Notes: generated by a model not told the origin, from the letters alone. A stretch of DNA of 64,000 bases from Chaenocephalus aceratus (GCA_023974075.1 JAMFTG010000067.1:87501-151500); one strand, 5' to 3'; positions 25,585 to 37,832 are shown, counted from the stretch's first letter. Translations and numbers: made by a program.

Positions 25585-26045
25585 TTCAAGGCGTCTAGTG
25601 GCTTGGTAGATGAACAAGGAAGGAAGCCACGACAGAGTAAGCTTTCAGAAATAGACGCTTGATTGCTTTATTAGAACCCCAAATAGAACAATACGCTGTG
25701 CTCAGAAAAGACACTGCAGTTTGTGGACTCAGGGACTTGGAGTGTATGGATCTAGTATTTAAACAGATATGTAACAGTACTGCACCCCAGTAATGCTCAA
25801 TAACATCTCTGCAAATCCTACAGAAACGATATAAGCCTTGAATCGTGTGTGTGAGCACATGTATCGACACTCTTGCTACCAGACGCCATATTGCTGCAGC
25901 GTGCTTTGTGAATATGTGAGTCCGTATGATGTGGATCCATGAGGGTGTCGTGCTTTGGCATCGAGCTGCTGTTCTGTGTGTCTCATACTGCCAGTGTGGT
26001 TTCTCATGTGCTGCCAATGCAAGCCATCATGTGCCAGTATATGAT
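25585..26045 (-). mobile_element. Possible solo LTR
   Basis: On the minus strand a block runs from about TGATGGCTTGC to TTGAACAGACA, with AATAAA near its last quarter (tctaataaagcaatcaagcg), which is LTR-like in layout. The minus strand has a 140-codon open frame with no recognisable motifs. No clean target duplication was found, so this is weak. Confidence 0.3.
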
Positions 26046-26211
26046 ACATATGTATAAACATGTAAACTGTGTGATAATAATATACCATGTATTATGAATG
26101 GCAATATGACTCTGCTATCAGGATGAAACGTGTTAAGCTTACAGTATGTTTAACTCACTTCAGAATCATAGTGAGGTTTATTGACAATATAGGTTTACAC
26201 ATACGAGGGAT

Positions 26212-26268
26212 TTGCCTAACCCTAACGCTAACCCTAATCCGAACCCTAACTCTAACCCTACACCGTAC
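26212..26268. repeat. Interstitial telomere-type repeat, left of the Penelope fragment
   Basis: Degenerate copies of cctaac/ccctaa (with cgctaa, ccgaac and tctaac variants) run for about 55 bases. The orientation is CCCTAA on the plus strand. Confidence 0.85.
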
Positions 26269-26321
26269 ATAACCAATACAGTGGAGCAGCCTTCCCTGCC
26301 CTTGGTTCATTCTCTCTTAAT

Positions 26322-26597
26322 AACAGCAACATAGTCTACATCATCACCAAAAAACACTACATAGGAGAAACCAAACATACCATACTCATTCGTCTCAAAC
26401 AACATTTATACAACATTGGGGAAGGTCGACTCCCAACCCCCCTGGTCACCCACTTCCAACTACACTCGCCAGATCAATTAATCATCTCAAGCCTGGACAC
26501 CAATGACCGGTGGACCATCGGGCAGAGGAAGAGGGCGGAAACATCATGGATCCAGAAACTAGGGACAACAACACCCAGGGGACTCAACGACGCCTAA
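26322..26597 (+). pseudogene. Penelope-like retroelement, GIY-YIG endonuclease end
   Basis: An open frame of 91 codons ends at TAA 26595-26597. It has the GIY-YIG nuclease signature in order: IVYIIT, KHYIGETKHT, the arginine helix IRLKQH, then TPLVTHF, and a C-terminal block WTIGQRKRAETSWIQKLGT ending PRGLNDA. This domain nicks the target DNA for Penelope-like elements, where it follows the reverse transcriptase. The cysteines usual between IIT and YIG are missing, and no RT is visible upstream, so this is a truncated and probably dead copy. There is no start codon of its own. Telomere-type repeats flank it on both sides in the same orientation. The clade (Neptune, Poseidon or other) cannot be decided here. 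Confidence 0.85.
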
Positions 26598-26765
26598 GAC
26601 GTATCTCCTCTGGATCCTCCCTCTCCTCTGCCCACCAGTCCCAGGGATGATCTGACCCACTCATCCTCCTTGGCCCATGGACCCCAACACCAACAGACAG
26701 ACACCCTCACAACACCCATCCACAGACCCCTAGGCCAGTGCAACCTAGTCCCACACCGGATTACA
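26598..26765 (+). mobile_element. 3' untranslated part of the Penelope-like element
   Basis: C-rich sequence between the GIY-YIG stop codon and the right telomere-type repeats. No further domain. No hammerhead ribozyme core was seen. Confidence 0.5.
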
Positions 26766-26835
26766 TAACCCTACCTCTAACTCAAACCTAACCCTAACCC
26801 TAACCCTAACTCTAACCCTAACCCTAACCCTAACA
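26766..26835. repeat. Interstitial telomere-type repeat, right of the Penelope fragment
   Basis: About ten copies of ccctaa, mostly exact, in the same orientation as the left block at 26212-26268. Confidence 0.93.
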
Positions 26836-27785
26836 TACAAAAGAACAACGAGAATATGGTAAAACATTTTCCGACAATCCACATTTAAATAAGTGGTGTT
26901 TAAAAAAGAGGTAGCATTGAAGAGAAATGTGGAAAAACATACAAAATAATCTACAAGATGTTGTACTTTTTAAACTGTCTCTCTTTCTCTCTTATTTGAA
27001 CTCTGATCAACACTGGAGTTTTATTGAGCTCTGACTTTTCTGCAGTCTCATCACTGGAACGTAATTGCCCAGTTTGATCAGCTGTCCTCTCGGCAGATGA
27101 CAAAGCACCTTTTGAACGTACTGCACTGTTATTATCGATGAAACTGTTAGCAAACACTCAGGTGCGTCAGGGGTTTCATGAGACATCAATACAAGACAAC
27201 AAAGCACCTCCTCTTTTGAGCATTAACCTCTCTGCTGTCCAGACCGTTTTACTGAGGAATGACTCGAAGACGGAGAGCCTGATTCAGCACCTTTCTCTTG
27301 AACTCTGACAGGATTGTTTATCCACTGAGGTAGCAGCGTATGCTATGAGCATTTAAAGTGCAATGACCCAAAGGGTGTGTCAACGCGAGAACAATCAGAT
27401 GCAAACCATTTAATCTACCAAGATAATTGTGAAGCCACCCTGGTTCAATAACTGGAGAGTTCATTGATGTTGCCAATAGGAGATTTCAGCCATATTCAAT
27501 CAGAAAAGACACCCTCGCAGTAAAGGCAGCAGGTGAAGGCGAACACTTGAGAAATCAAATCACACTCAGTTCAGAACCACACGCAGACAGAGCTGTAGGA
27601 AGAGTTTTCTTTTGGGCAGTCGCATCAACCGTTTAACACTTTCATATTCAATCGCAGCAGTCAGCAGTAACACATTTATTGTTTGTTGGAGTGGCTTCTT
27701 GAAAACCAGTTTAGCGACCAGCTACGACCGTTAGCTATAGCTAGTGAACAGCTAGTTATCTAACAAGCGGGCTAGCAACGGTATA
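26836..27785. other. No gene recognised
   Basis: Intronic sequence. Short open frames at 26951-27207 match nothing known to me. Confidence 0.4.
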
Positions 27786-28228
27786 TCTATATAGTATCCC
27801 AACCTCTATCTATCTACCATCGATCTCTCTATATCTATCTATCTAGCATCTCTCTATCTATCCATCCATCTATCCCTCTATCGATTCTATCTATCTATCT
27901 ATCCATCCATCTATCCCTCTATCTATCTATCTATCTATCCATCTATCTCTCTATATATCTCTCTCTCTATCTATCCATTCATCTATCTATCTCTCTCTCT
28001 CTCTCTCTATCTATCCATCCATCTATCTATCTATCCCTCTATCTATCTATCCATCTATTCATCATCTATCTATCTATCTATCTCTCCATCCATCCATCTA
28101 TCTATCCATCTATCCCTCTATCTATCTATCTATCCATCTATCCCTCTATCTATCCATCTATCTCTCTATATATATCCATCTATCCATCTATATATCTCTC
28201 TATCTATCTCTCCATCTATCTATCTAAC
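27786..28228. repeat. (ATCT)n tetranucleotide tract with ATCC variants
   Basis: About 440 bases of ctat/ccat/ctct units. Flanked by gctagc-rich sequence common in fish introns. Confidence 0.96.
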
Positions 28229-29250
28229 GTTCTCTATTTATCAACCTCCTTAACTAGCTTACATTAGCTATCAATCTAACAAGCTAGCTAGCGAATGTTA
28301 GCTATCTAGCTTGCCACCATTAAATTGGTAGCTCTTGATTCTAAGGATTTAAAAAAGCTTGAAAGCAGTTCCTTTGGCGAGTAAAGGTTGGTGAAGCTAG
28401 GCACGCTTTGTAACGTGACGGCAAATACGCTTCAAACAGAATTTCCAAGACAATGAGCAGCAACAAGGATTCAAGCTGAGAGAAAATGCTCTTTCAATGA
28501 AATTGATCGATGATGATACTTCAACATAATGATTGAGAGCACTTTGTAAATCACAATGGAATATTCATTTATATAAGAAAATGATAACTTCCAGAGAATT
28601 TTCACCAAACTATATGAACTTGTTTTCTGTCCAACGAGGGGGAGGACATTGGATATATATGTATAGTTCTGCAGATCAATTATGATCACCATCTGCTCTC
28701 CTTATATCTACACTATGGTGTTGCAGCTCAGAGTGTGACAGCTAAGATACACCGAAAGCATGTTAGATTTAAGGAGGAGCGTATATTAACAGTGTTTGAA
28801 TGTAAGCACGAGAGCATGGAGAGAAACAGATGGCACAGATATCAAAGAGTAACACATCCAGAGATGGATTGTAGCCGTTGCTGACCATTTCAATCCACCG
28901 AGACACAGACGACCCTACAGGAAACACTGCGTTCCTCCAACAGCAGCATCTGGCCTCACAACAGGAAGCAGGACACATGTTGCTGCCTTCATAGCATGAA
29001 TACATTTGTTTTATTATTCTCATTTTAAATCGTGTAATGAGATCCGAGGTATCTGTAAAAGCTGCCTCAGGGGAAACACTCCCTCGTCTCACTTTATGAC
29101 TGCAGAACACATGTCTGTTGAGGCTTGAATAAAATCATCATCATTTGCCTCCGTGGTGAATCTCTCAGCAGCTCAACGCTCATCAGGAGCCAATCAAACA
29201 ACAGCATCTCCAGCTGGAACAATGGTGGCGAGCAGCAGCAAGCAGTTAGC
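28229..29250. other. No gene recognised
   Basis: Intronic. The minus-strand open frame 28769-29110 has no recognisable product. Confidence 0.4.
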
Positions 29251-29254
29251 CAGA

Positions 29255-30430
29255 GTGGGAAGTAGTGGAGTACAAATACTTCGTTACTCTACTTAAGTAC
29301 ATTTTCTGGTACCAGTACTTTACTCCACTACTTATTTTTCTGGTCACTTTTAACTTTGACTTTACATTTTGAACTCAAATACCTGTACTTTCTACTTCTT
29401 ACATGTTGAACACAAATACCTGTACTTTCTACTTCTTACATGTTGAACCCAAATACCTGTACTTTCTACTTCTTACATGTTGAAAACAAATACCTGTACT
29501 TTCTACTTCTTACATGTTGAACTCAAATACCTGTACTTTCTACTTCTTATATGTTGAACCCAAATATCTGTACTTTCTACTTCTTACACGTTGAACGCAA
29601 ATACCTGTACTTTCTACTTCTCACATGTTGAACACAAATACCTGTACTTTCTACTTCTTACATGTTGAACTCAAATACCTGTACTTTCTACTTCTTACAT
29701 GTTGAACACAAATACCTGTACTTTCTACTTCTCACATGGTGAACACAAATACCTGTACTTTCTACTTCTTACATGTTGAACTCAAATACCTGTACTTTCT
29801 CTACTTCTTACATGTTGAACTCAAATACCTGTACTTTCTACTTCTTACATGTTGAACTCAAATACCTGTAATTTCTACTTCTTACATGTTGAACTCAAAT
29901 ACCTGTACTTTCTACTTCTTACATGTTGACTCAAATACCTGTACTTTCTACTTCTTACATGTTGAACTCAAATACCTGTACTTTCTACTTCTTACATGTT
30001 GAACTCAAATACCTGTACTTTTCTACTTCTTACATGTTTGAAATTTGACCACGAACACCAAAGGGGGGGGGGGGGGAACGAAGACAATAGGAGGGTTAAT
30101 ATAAAGGGAGGGTCAGTTATCCATCACTTCCTGGTCCTTCTCTAAAGAAGAGGGACCAATGGAAACGTTGTCATGTTGCCGTTGTTCAGCATGGAAACAT
30201 TCATTAGCTAACAATGACATTATTGTTCTATTAATTTAAAGGTAGGTCAGTACTCTTTAAACAAGCTGCTAGTTATGGGTACTTTTTACTGAGCACACTT
30301 CAAAGCCTCTTTACTTTGACTTGAGGAAAGAAGTTTAGTCAGTACTTCTACTTCTTCACCAGAGTATTTTAAACACGACGAGTATCTGTACTTCTACTTG
30401 AGTAAGGATGTGTGTACTTCTGCCCTCTCT
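29255..30430. mobile_element. Fish repeat element with an internal minisatellite
   Basis: The left part (gtggagtacaaatacttcgt, then ttaagtacatttt) and the right part (agtatctgtacttctacttg, agtaaggatg) read as opposite ends of a dispersed fish repeat rich in GTACTT. The middle is the 37-bp array. No protein. Exact ends and superfamily are uncertain. Confidence 0.5.
29365..30042. repeat. 37-bp minisatellite, about 18 copies
   Basis: The sequence tgttgaactcaaatacctgt recurs every 37 bases (for example 29404, 29441, 29478), with aacaca/aaccca variants and small indels. A poly-G run follows at 30063-30076. Confidence 0.97.
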
Positions 30431-31117
30431 GCAGATTGCACATTGAACAGTGCTGCTCCACAACCCTCAGAGCAACAGTCTGAGCAGCAGAGGACACAGT
30501 CTGACAAAGGGTGTGATGCATTCAGGGCGTAAAATATGTAAATGTAGAGCCCTGACATTCTCTCCTTTAAGACCCCTTGATGTCCCGTCTGCGTTTATTG
30601 CTGGTATTTGTCAGCCATGCTCCCTCAAACACATCAGCGTCTCTACCTGCTCTGTGCTGGGTGCAGGATGCAGATAGGGAGGGAGGAGGAGCTCAGAGGA
30701 GGAATGGATCCTGAGAGGAGGTGTGAAGCTGGGTCTGCTCTCACTGATAGCCTCTGCACAACTACCCCAGACGACAGAATGTCACACACACACGCTTTAA
30801 TATACATTATTCACACACAAGCATGCAGTACAAGGTTCCAGGTATTCAGACATTTCTGAAGCAGAGGGTTACAAATGAGAATCCATGTTTGTTGAATTGA
30901 AATGGAGAGGGGAAACTCGGGCTTCAACAACTGCAAGTCCGTTAACTGAAACAACTACGTACGTTGTTTGTTCCCAACTTCTTGGAATCACAAGTGTTTG
31001 CTAGCGGTTGGTATTTTAACGTTTTTTATTGTATTGATTTTCAGCTTACAAAAAAATCACATACATAGGACGAAGACATAGAGCCAAAAGCAATACATAT
31101 ATACACAGGACAAACTA
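30431..31117. other. No gene recognised
   Basis: Intronic sequence with short open frames of no recognisable product. Confidence 0.4.
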
Positions 31118-31402
31118 AATGGTAAATGGACTGTACTTATATAGCGCTTTATCCAGTCTTTAAGACCCCTCAAAGCGCTTTACATACTACATGTCGTTCA
31201 CCCATTCATACAGAGCAGTGTATATTACTCTAGGAACTAACACGCATACACATTCACACACCGTTGGCCATGCCATCGGGAGAAACTCAGGGTTAAGTAT
31301 CTTGCCCAAGGATACATCGACATGTTGACTACATGGGCTGGGATCGAACCCACAACCTTCTGGTGGAAAGACGACCGCACTCCCTCGCAGCCACAGTCGC
31401 CC
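31118..31402 (-). mobile_element. tRNA-derived SINE
   Basis: On the minus strand it starts near ggctgcgagggagtgcggtc, has a B box GGTTCGATCCC in gtgggttcgatcccagccc, and ends with a tail containing aaagcgctatataagtacag and tccatttacca. This is a common fish SINE layout. Its tail differs from that of the SINE at 21361. Confidence 0.78.
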
Positions 31403-32270
31403 GCAACTACTTTACTTTACATTAAGAAAAATAACAACACTAAATTAAATTGGTACATACCACAAGGGCACGACATCGGCAACCATCCAGTTTTCCAGCA
31501 ATAGCACCGTATTTCTACAGAGGTTATTTTAACGTTTGAATGTGAAATGGGCGATTGATGCACCAAAACTTACCGGGTTAGGTTTCGGCACAAGTACTAT
31601 CCTTAGAAAAAGATCATGGTTTTGGTCATGGCAAACAAAATATGTGAAGCTTTGACAAAAATATGTGAGGTTACGATAAATAACATTGACTTTTGTTTCG
31701 CAAAGAAAAACACCACGGGGAGTAAGACCTGTGTGTTCGACACATCTTTCTTACCTTCCACCCGCCCAATGCAGAATGTGTCTCTCATATGTGACCTCCT
31801 TTTAGGGTTTTAAACACTGTACGCGTGCTACATGTGACATGAAATCGCAAAAACAATGTTTGTGCAATATAAATGGATAGGAGAAAGATGGGAAACGGCT
31901 TCAAAAGGAGGAGACGGCTAAGTCTAGATTTAACAAGTCCTTCAACTTGTCCTTTAATTGAAACAACAACAGATGGTGTTTGTTCCAACCGTCTTATATG
32001 AATCACATGGGCGTTTGCTGACGGTTGCTGTTTCAATAATTTGTTTGAGTGGTTCTTTATATGACACAACAAAACTACTCCGTGAGGTTTAGACACACAA
32101 GTACTTACTTAGGAAGATATCCTTTGGGTAGTAACAAGTAGACTTTGTGGATCTTTATCTTACCTCACTTGACTCTTTTAAGGGTTTGACACACTGGGAG
32201 CGTGATGGAAGCAACACACACATGTTAAATACTCGAATGTTTTATGTCATGGGCTTTTATTGTACTTGAT
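31403..32270. other. No gene recognised
   Basis: Intronic. Two similar stretches (31500-31660 and 32000-32130, both with cacaagtac and ccttagaaaaag/cttaggaagata) hint at an old duplication. Nothing more is supportable. Confidence 0.35.
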
Positions 32271-32345
32271 AAACGGAGGCAAGGCAACTTTATTTATATA
32301 GCACTTCATCAACACAAGGCAATTCAAAGTGCTTTACAAAAAACG
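32271..32345 (-). mobile_element. Non-LTR element 3' tail (aggcaaggcaa type)
   Basis: ggaggcaaggcaactttatt, then atatagcacttcatc and attcaaagtgctttac. The same tail type is seen at 55975-56110, and its tail motif resembles the seed of the 4870-5268 array. Confidence 0.65.
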
Positions 32346-32742
32346 AAAGACGATAAGAAAATGGCATTTCAAATCAGTCAGAGGGGGAGAGGGAGTGGAT
32401 CTAGTTTTCAACGCCTTTGTCAAAAGGTGTCATATATAAGTTTGCTGTCCATGGGGACTCAGTGTTGTTGTTGTATAATCCTCAAATCCATAAGTGCAAT
32501 GTAACAAACTTCACACAACATGATTGGCTGATGCATTTTTTTCAATGTGCAAAAGCTATACAAAATCTGTTCCAAAAACAGCATTTTCACGATTAAAGAA
32601 ATATATGTATTGAAGTCCAAACGACTGCACAAAGTTACACTTGTATGGAAAGGCCTTTTCTCCTCTTCATAACCATGCTCTGTAGGTATTGTTAATTATG
32701 TAAACAAAGATATCGGTCATAATAGCCTTCTTGTAAAAATAC

Positions 32743-33584
32743 TAGTGGTGCACGATAATTATCGGCCCGATATTAGGAATTATGACGTCCATCCCGATAA
32801 ACCCGATAAAAGTATTAATAGCCCCGATAATATAAAATATATTTTTTTTGGTAAAAGAAAGAAAGAGATGCTGCGGTGTGGGTGGATTGGGATGAGGGGC
32901 GCTTGTTTTTCACTCGGCTCCTCCCGTTTTGCCAGTACTTGTGGTATTAGTGGTTTAGGAAGAGGGGAGTTCTTCACAAAGCCAGCGCTCCCTAACTCAT
33001 GCCTGGCTGTGACGTAAATGGCGTGCGGGCCGTGAAGCCAGGACAGTGAACAAACTTGTCGACTCGTCGTTTAGTAGGGACTATTTCAAAGTTTCAGAGT
33101 TGGATAGTTCGCTTGCTATTTGTATTAACGAATGCAAAGCAGAAGTTCCACGAGGAGGGAGAAGGCAACGAGCTATAATACTTCCAACCTGATCAGTCAC
33201 CTGAAACATCGCCATGGCTACGATGGTGTGTTAACAGCGTACGAAGACGCCTGCGCTGCTAAACTAGCGGTGAATCCAAAGCCAGCTGCAAAGGCACCGG
33301 GGCTTTTACCTATCGACGAGGCTTTTGAAAAAGGCAAGAAGTTTATTTGGGAAAATAAATATGGTCACTTTGAAGAGTCAAAACTGTTCTTGGCTTTGTT
33401 TTGTTCTTAGTAGTAATGCTCATGTCCTTTGCTCACTACTAGTCTCTCTTTTACCACCAGGTGTGCAAAAACTACAGGTACATTTAATATATATATTATT
33501 ATTATCGGTTATGGGTATCGGTCTTGAGAAGCAGGAAGTTATCGGTATCGGTTTCAAAAAGCCAATATCGTGCATCCATCCCTA
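32743..33584 (+). mobile_element. hAT element, internally deleted, 842 bp
   Basis: Ends: tagtggtgcacgataat on the left, and tagggatggatgcacgatat read inward from the right. A perfect 8-bp duplication, aaaaatac, flanks it (32735-32742 and 33585-33592). It keeps the N-terminal zinc-finger coding part but lacks the catalytic core. Confidence 0.92.
33132..33410 (+). pseudogene. hAT transposase N-terminal BED-finger remnant
   Basis: The frame reads SYNTSNLISHLKHRH, the second half of a BED zinc finger (the histidines of the C2H2 type), followed by a linker DEAFEKGKKF. In full elements this finger binds the transposon ends and is followed by an RNase-H-like catalytic domain with a dimerisation tail. 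Here the frame stops after about 92 codons. The cysteine pair expected upstream of the histidines is not clear in this frame, so the finger is incomplete. It is not a functional transposase. A role as a competing DNA-binding peptide is possible but is inference only. Confidence 0.7.
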
Positions 33585-33592
33585 AAAAATAC

Positions 33593-34167
33593 CATTCGAG
33601 GTCTTTCTTACTGTTCTTCAAAAGTTAAAATCTCTAGATCTTAGCTAAGATGTTTAGCTATAAACTGCTTATTTTTTAAGACCGCTGGCCACTGGAGAGT
33701 CATTTTTGTTCATGCATTTAATTGACTCTATGTTCTAACATTAATCCAAACTTCGACTTACATTAATCCAAACTTAGACTTCCCTTTATCCCAGTGCAAT
33801 GTCCATGAAGTTTCTACAACTAAACCTTCAATCTGCAGGCAAGGCATTTGTCCTAATGCTGAGCAGTGGCAGGTGTCAGCAGTAAATCACTGAAGTCGAA
33901 CTGCAGCCTTCTCTTGGTTAACCTTTCCTTTCTTTCCCTCGCAGTCCACTCTGCTGAAGGGGAACACATCGGCACAGCTCCAACACATTAGAATCAGGGT
34001 CACTCTTGGAAGTAACTTCATTACAGAGCAGCTGAACATATAATCACCACGCTGTAGATCTGAATACAGAGAGACAGTCATCATACGGTGCCGGTTTGGA
34101 GGAGATAACAGGAGCTTTATCTCAGCCGTAAGAAAAGTATGAGGATGAATAAGGAGACGTGAAAGTC
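33593..34167. other. No gene recognised
   Basis: Intronic sequence. Nothing supportable. Confidence 0.4.
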
Positions 34168-34965
34168 AGGGTTAGACGTGAAGTCATGTGAACATGCTGT
34201 AGTTCCTTTATAGCCCAACATTAGCCGCCTTTAGCTTAGCGGTGGTGACGTGAAGTCATGTGACCGTGCTGTAGTTCAATCAATCAATCAATCAATGTTT
34301 ATTTATATAGCCCAATATCACAATGTTACATTTGTCTCAGTGGTCTTCACAGTGTGTACAGAATATCAGTATGACAATACGACACCCTCTGTCCTTAGAC
34401 CCTCACATCGTACAAGGAAAAACTTCCAAAGAAAACCCAGTTTAAAGGGAACATGGGAGAAACCTCAGGGAGAGCAACAGAGGAGGGATCCCTCTCCAGG
34501 ACGGACAGACGTGCAATAGATGCCGTGTGTAAATTGAAAAGATAATACATTTGCAACATAGGTAGTCCAAATGCTAGTTCCTTTATAGCCCAACATTAGC
34601 CTCCTTTAGCTTAGCGGTGGTGACGTGAAGTCATGTGACCGTGCTGTAGTTCCTTTATAGCCCAACATTAGCCACCTTTAGCTTAGCGGTGGTGACGTGA
34701 AGTCATGTGACCGTGCTGTAGTTCCTTTATAGCTCAACATTAGCCACCTTTAGCTTAGCGGTGGTTACGTGAAGTCATGTGACCGTGCTGTAGTTCCTTT
34801 ATAGCACAACATTAGCCGCCTTTAGCTTAGCGGTGGTGACGTGAAGTCATGTGACCGTGCTGTAGTTCCTTTATAGCCCAACATTAGCCACCTTTAGCTT
34901 AGCGGTGGTGAAGTGAAGTCATGTGACCGTGCTGTAGTTCCTTTATAACCTAATGTTAGCTTCTT
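34168..34965. repeat. 72-bp minisatellite B, inverted relative to array A
   Basis: Units reading ctgtagttcctttatagccc and tagcttagcggtggtgacgt are the reverse complement of the 9229-9680 units. There are about seven copies, interrupted at about 34276-34575 by a LINE 3' fragment. Variants such as agctcaac and agcacaac are private to this array. Confidence 0.96.
34276..34575 (-). mobile_element. LINE 3' fragment inserted in minisatellite B
   Basis: It has the same family layout as 8683-8965: an (aatc)n-type tail, then atgtttatttatatagccca, the agaccctctgtcc block and atgggagaaacctc. tagttc is present on both sides and may be a 6-bp target duplication, since the array unit itself contains tagttcc. 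The insertion is younger than the array. Confidence 0.8.
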
Positions 34966-35961
34966 ACTTCAGAAATCATAAAGTGGTGTTGTGGAGATTA
35001 TCCTGCTGAACTAAACGTGTGAGTATCGTAAACGTTTGCTTTACCCAGAGATTATTTTTATGCAATAATCTAAAATCCAATGAAAACTTCCCATTGGATT
35101 TTTGTTGAGGGAGCCCTTGTGATGCTAACTTCTGTGAATGCCTACAAAAGTACCTCATCGCTGCACCACTTTGTCAACCAGCCTCAACACAATCATATAG
35201 AAAAACCAATTAAATACTATTTAAGGCACAATGCATGAAAATACAATTTGAATACATGAATGACAGGCATACTGTAGTGTGAGTATGAACAGCTCAATTA
35301 AAAGCAGCAGCAAATAGATATTTTTTTAGTCTGGATTTGAAAATAGGAAGTGTTTCAGCGACGTGCACGATTCGGGCAGTTTGTTCCAGATTGTCGGGGC
35401 ATAATAGTTACGCTGCTTTTCCATGTTTAGTGGTTATTCTTGGAACAGAGAGCAGACCCGACCCAGAGGACCTGAGACTCCTGGATGGTTCATAGTGATG
35501 GAGTAGGTTGTCTATATACCTCGGTCTGAAGCCATTTGGTGATTTAAAAACTAGCAATAGTATTTTAAAAATCTATTATTTGGCGGACTGGAAGCCCGTG
35601 TAAAGACTTCAGAACCGGACTGATGTGATCCATTCTTTTAGTGTTTGTGAGGACTCGAGCAGCAGCGTTCTGAATCAGCTGCACTATTACAGTAGTCGAG
35701 TCTACTGAAAATAAAAGCATGGACAAGTTTTTCTAAATCCTGTTGTGCCATTAGTTTTTTAATCCTAGATATGTTCTTCAGGTGATAATAAGCATACCTA
35801 ATAACTGTTGTAATGTGGCTGTTAAAATGCAGGTCTGAATCCATCACTACACCCAGATGTCTTGCTTTGTGAGTTACTTTGTAGTCTTTCGACTGAAGCT
35901 CTGTGATTACTTTTAATCGGTCTTTCTTTGCTCCAAAAACAATGATGTCAGCATATAGATA

Positions 35962-36381
35962 TTAAAAAGCAAAGGTCCTAAGATGGAGCCTTGAGGAACC
36001 CCGCATGACATATTTATCAGGGCTGATGTGTAGTTGCCTATTGAGACAAAGTTTGTAGGACCTAAACCAATTTGGAACTGTGGCTGAAACTCCCACCCAG
36101 TTTTCTAGACGGTCTAGCAATATGTTGTGGTCAACAGTATAAAAGGCAGTGCTGAGATCTAATAATACTAACACTGATATTCTGCCACTGTCTGTGTTCA
36201 AATGGATGTCATTTAAGACCTTAACAAGTGAAGTCTCAGTGCTGTGGTTAGGTTGAAAGCCCGACTGAAACACATCAAAACCGTCAGTTAAAAACATGAA
36301 ATTACTCAACTGTTGAAAAACAACTTTTTCAATCAATTTGCTTAAAAAGAGAAGGTTTGATATTGGCCTGTAATTATTCAT
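35962..36381 (-). pseudogene. L2 LINE reverse transcriptase fragment
   Basis: RT fingers and palm: NNYRPISNLLFLSKLIEKVV, FQSGFQPNHSTET and VLLDLSTAFYTVDHNILLDR. The usual AFDTVDH has become AFYTVDH, which removes one of the catalytic aspartates. The frame is lost before the QG motif region ([11 protein letters not shown] in place of VPQGSVLGPL). Non-functional. Neighbours in the same LINE are the linker pieces on its 5' side and the thumb piece at 35638-35847. Confidence 0.85.
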
Positions 36382-37175
36382 TATGGTTTTGTCTATAGGT
36401 TATAGTTTTTTAGTAGCGGTTTAATTATTGCAGTTTTCAGGGCCTGTGGAAATACATCTGATTGAAGAGACTTGTTTACTATGTGTAGTATATCTGAGGC
36501 CAAGCAATGATCGGGATGATGTCGAGGCTACAGGAGGAGGATTTCAGATGGTGGATAATGTCTTCCAGATCTTTAGCATTTGTCAGACGGAATTGTGACA
36601 TGGTGTCTGGATTGGCTTTAGGTGGACACAGGGACAACACATTGGCTGTACCTGATGCAGAGGCACTGACTGCCTGTCTAATTTGCATGTTTTTGTCAGT
36701 GAAGAAGGCAAAGTCATTGCAGGCCCTGGTGGATAGAAATTCAGAGGCCACTGACACTGGGGGGGTTAGTTAGTCTGTCGACGGTAGCAAACAAGGCACG
36801 CAAGTTGTTTTTATTGTTGATAATGATGTCAAAGAAGAACGATTGTCGTGCCTTTTTTATTTCCCGTTTATAGAAGCAGAGTCTCTCTTTATATATTTTC
36901 AAGTGAACCTGGAGATTTGTTTTTCTCCACCTGCGTTCAGCTTTTCTGTACTCAGTTTTTGCTGTTCTCACAGTCATGGCTTTTCTCCATGGAGATTGTT
37001 TCTTGCTAGATACTTCCTTTTTTTGAATGAGAACAATGACACCATGACATTTGTTATCTCATGATCTACTAGCTCATTTACTGAGAAGTTAGTATGAGCA
37101 GTTGAGGGAGAAAGAATCTGAGCAAACATTTCTTGTTCATTTTCAAAAAAGTGACGTCTAGCGGTTACCTCTTTC

Positions 37176-37649
37176 TTAGCAGGAAATAGAGCTCTCAAAG
37201 AAAACACAGGAATGGTCAGAGAGTGCAACATCAGTCACCACAACCTTAGAGATATTCAGACCCTTTGAGATCATGAAGTCCAGAGTGTGCCCCTTATTGT
37301 GCGTGGGCTCCGTCACATGCTGAGTCAGTCCATAGCTATCAAGAACACAAAACAGTTCTTTAGCCCCTCTGTCCTGGGGGTTGTCAACATGGATGTTAAA
37401 ATCACCAACAATGACTAGACGGTCAAAGTCAATACACACTATAGACAGCAGTTCAGTAAAGTCATCAAAAAAGCTTGCACAGTATTTGGGTGGCCTATAG
37501 ATATTTAGGAACAGAGCTCGAGAGGAGCATTTCAGCTGAAGGGCCACATATTCAAGAGAAGCAACGTTTCCATACGTAGTCTGCTTGCATTGAAATAAAT
37601 AATTTAACCAAATTAGCTGCTCCACCCCCTTTATTATGCACTCTTGCAT
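37176..37649 (-). pseudogene. L2 LINE endonuclease fragment
   Basis: This is the endonuclease that nicks target DNA to prime reverse transcription. It has the metal- and phosphate-site neighbourhoods VGDFNIHVD and LSDHSCVFF, and the substrate-side stretch NIYRPPKY. The N-terminal third with the first catalytic asparagine and glutamate is missing, so the domain is incomplete. It is the most upstream coding piece of the LINE at 35335-37649. A CA tract with poly-C begins about 80 bp beyond it. Confidence 0.82.
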
Positions 37650-37726
37650 TTAATTAAAAATGTAATTAAAATGCTTAACAAACAGGCATTCAGTGGTTGG
37701 GGGAGCGTTCCTTTAATGTTGGACAC

Positions 37727-37730
<4 letters not shown>

Positions 37731-37820
<90 letters not shown>

Positions 37821-37832
37821 CCCCCCCCCCCC
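37731..37832. repeat. (CA)n followed by poly-C
   Basis: About 88 bases of CA, then 16 C residues. Confidence 0.98.

Larger units (their letters stand above)
35335..37649 (-). mobile_element. L2-type LINE, about 2.3 kb, degraded
   Basis: The minus strand encodes, in order, an apurinic-type endonuclease part (37649-37176: LFLNIYRPPKY, LVIVGDFNIHVD, LDFMISKGLN, LSDHSCVFF), a linker (36977-36479), an RT part (36381-35962: NYRPISNL, SGFQPNHSTETSL, LLDLSTAFYTVDHNIL) and an RT thumb/C-terminal part (35847-35638). The RT joins YAD directly to IIVFGAKK near 35945, so the segment between the YADD box and that block is deleted. Several frame changes make it inactive. The 3' untranslated part runs to about 35300. 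Confidence 0.88.
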
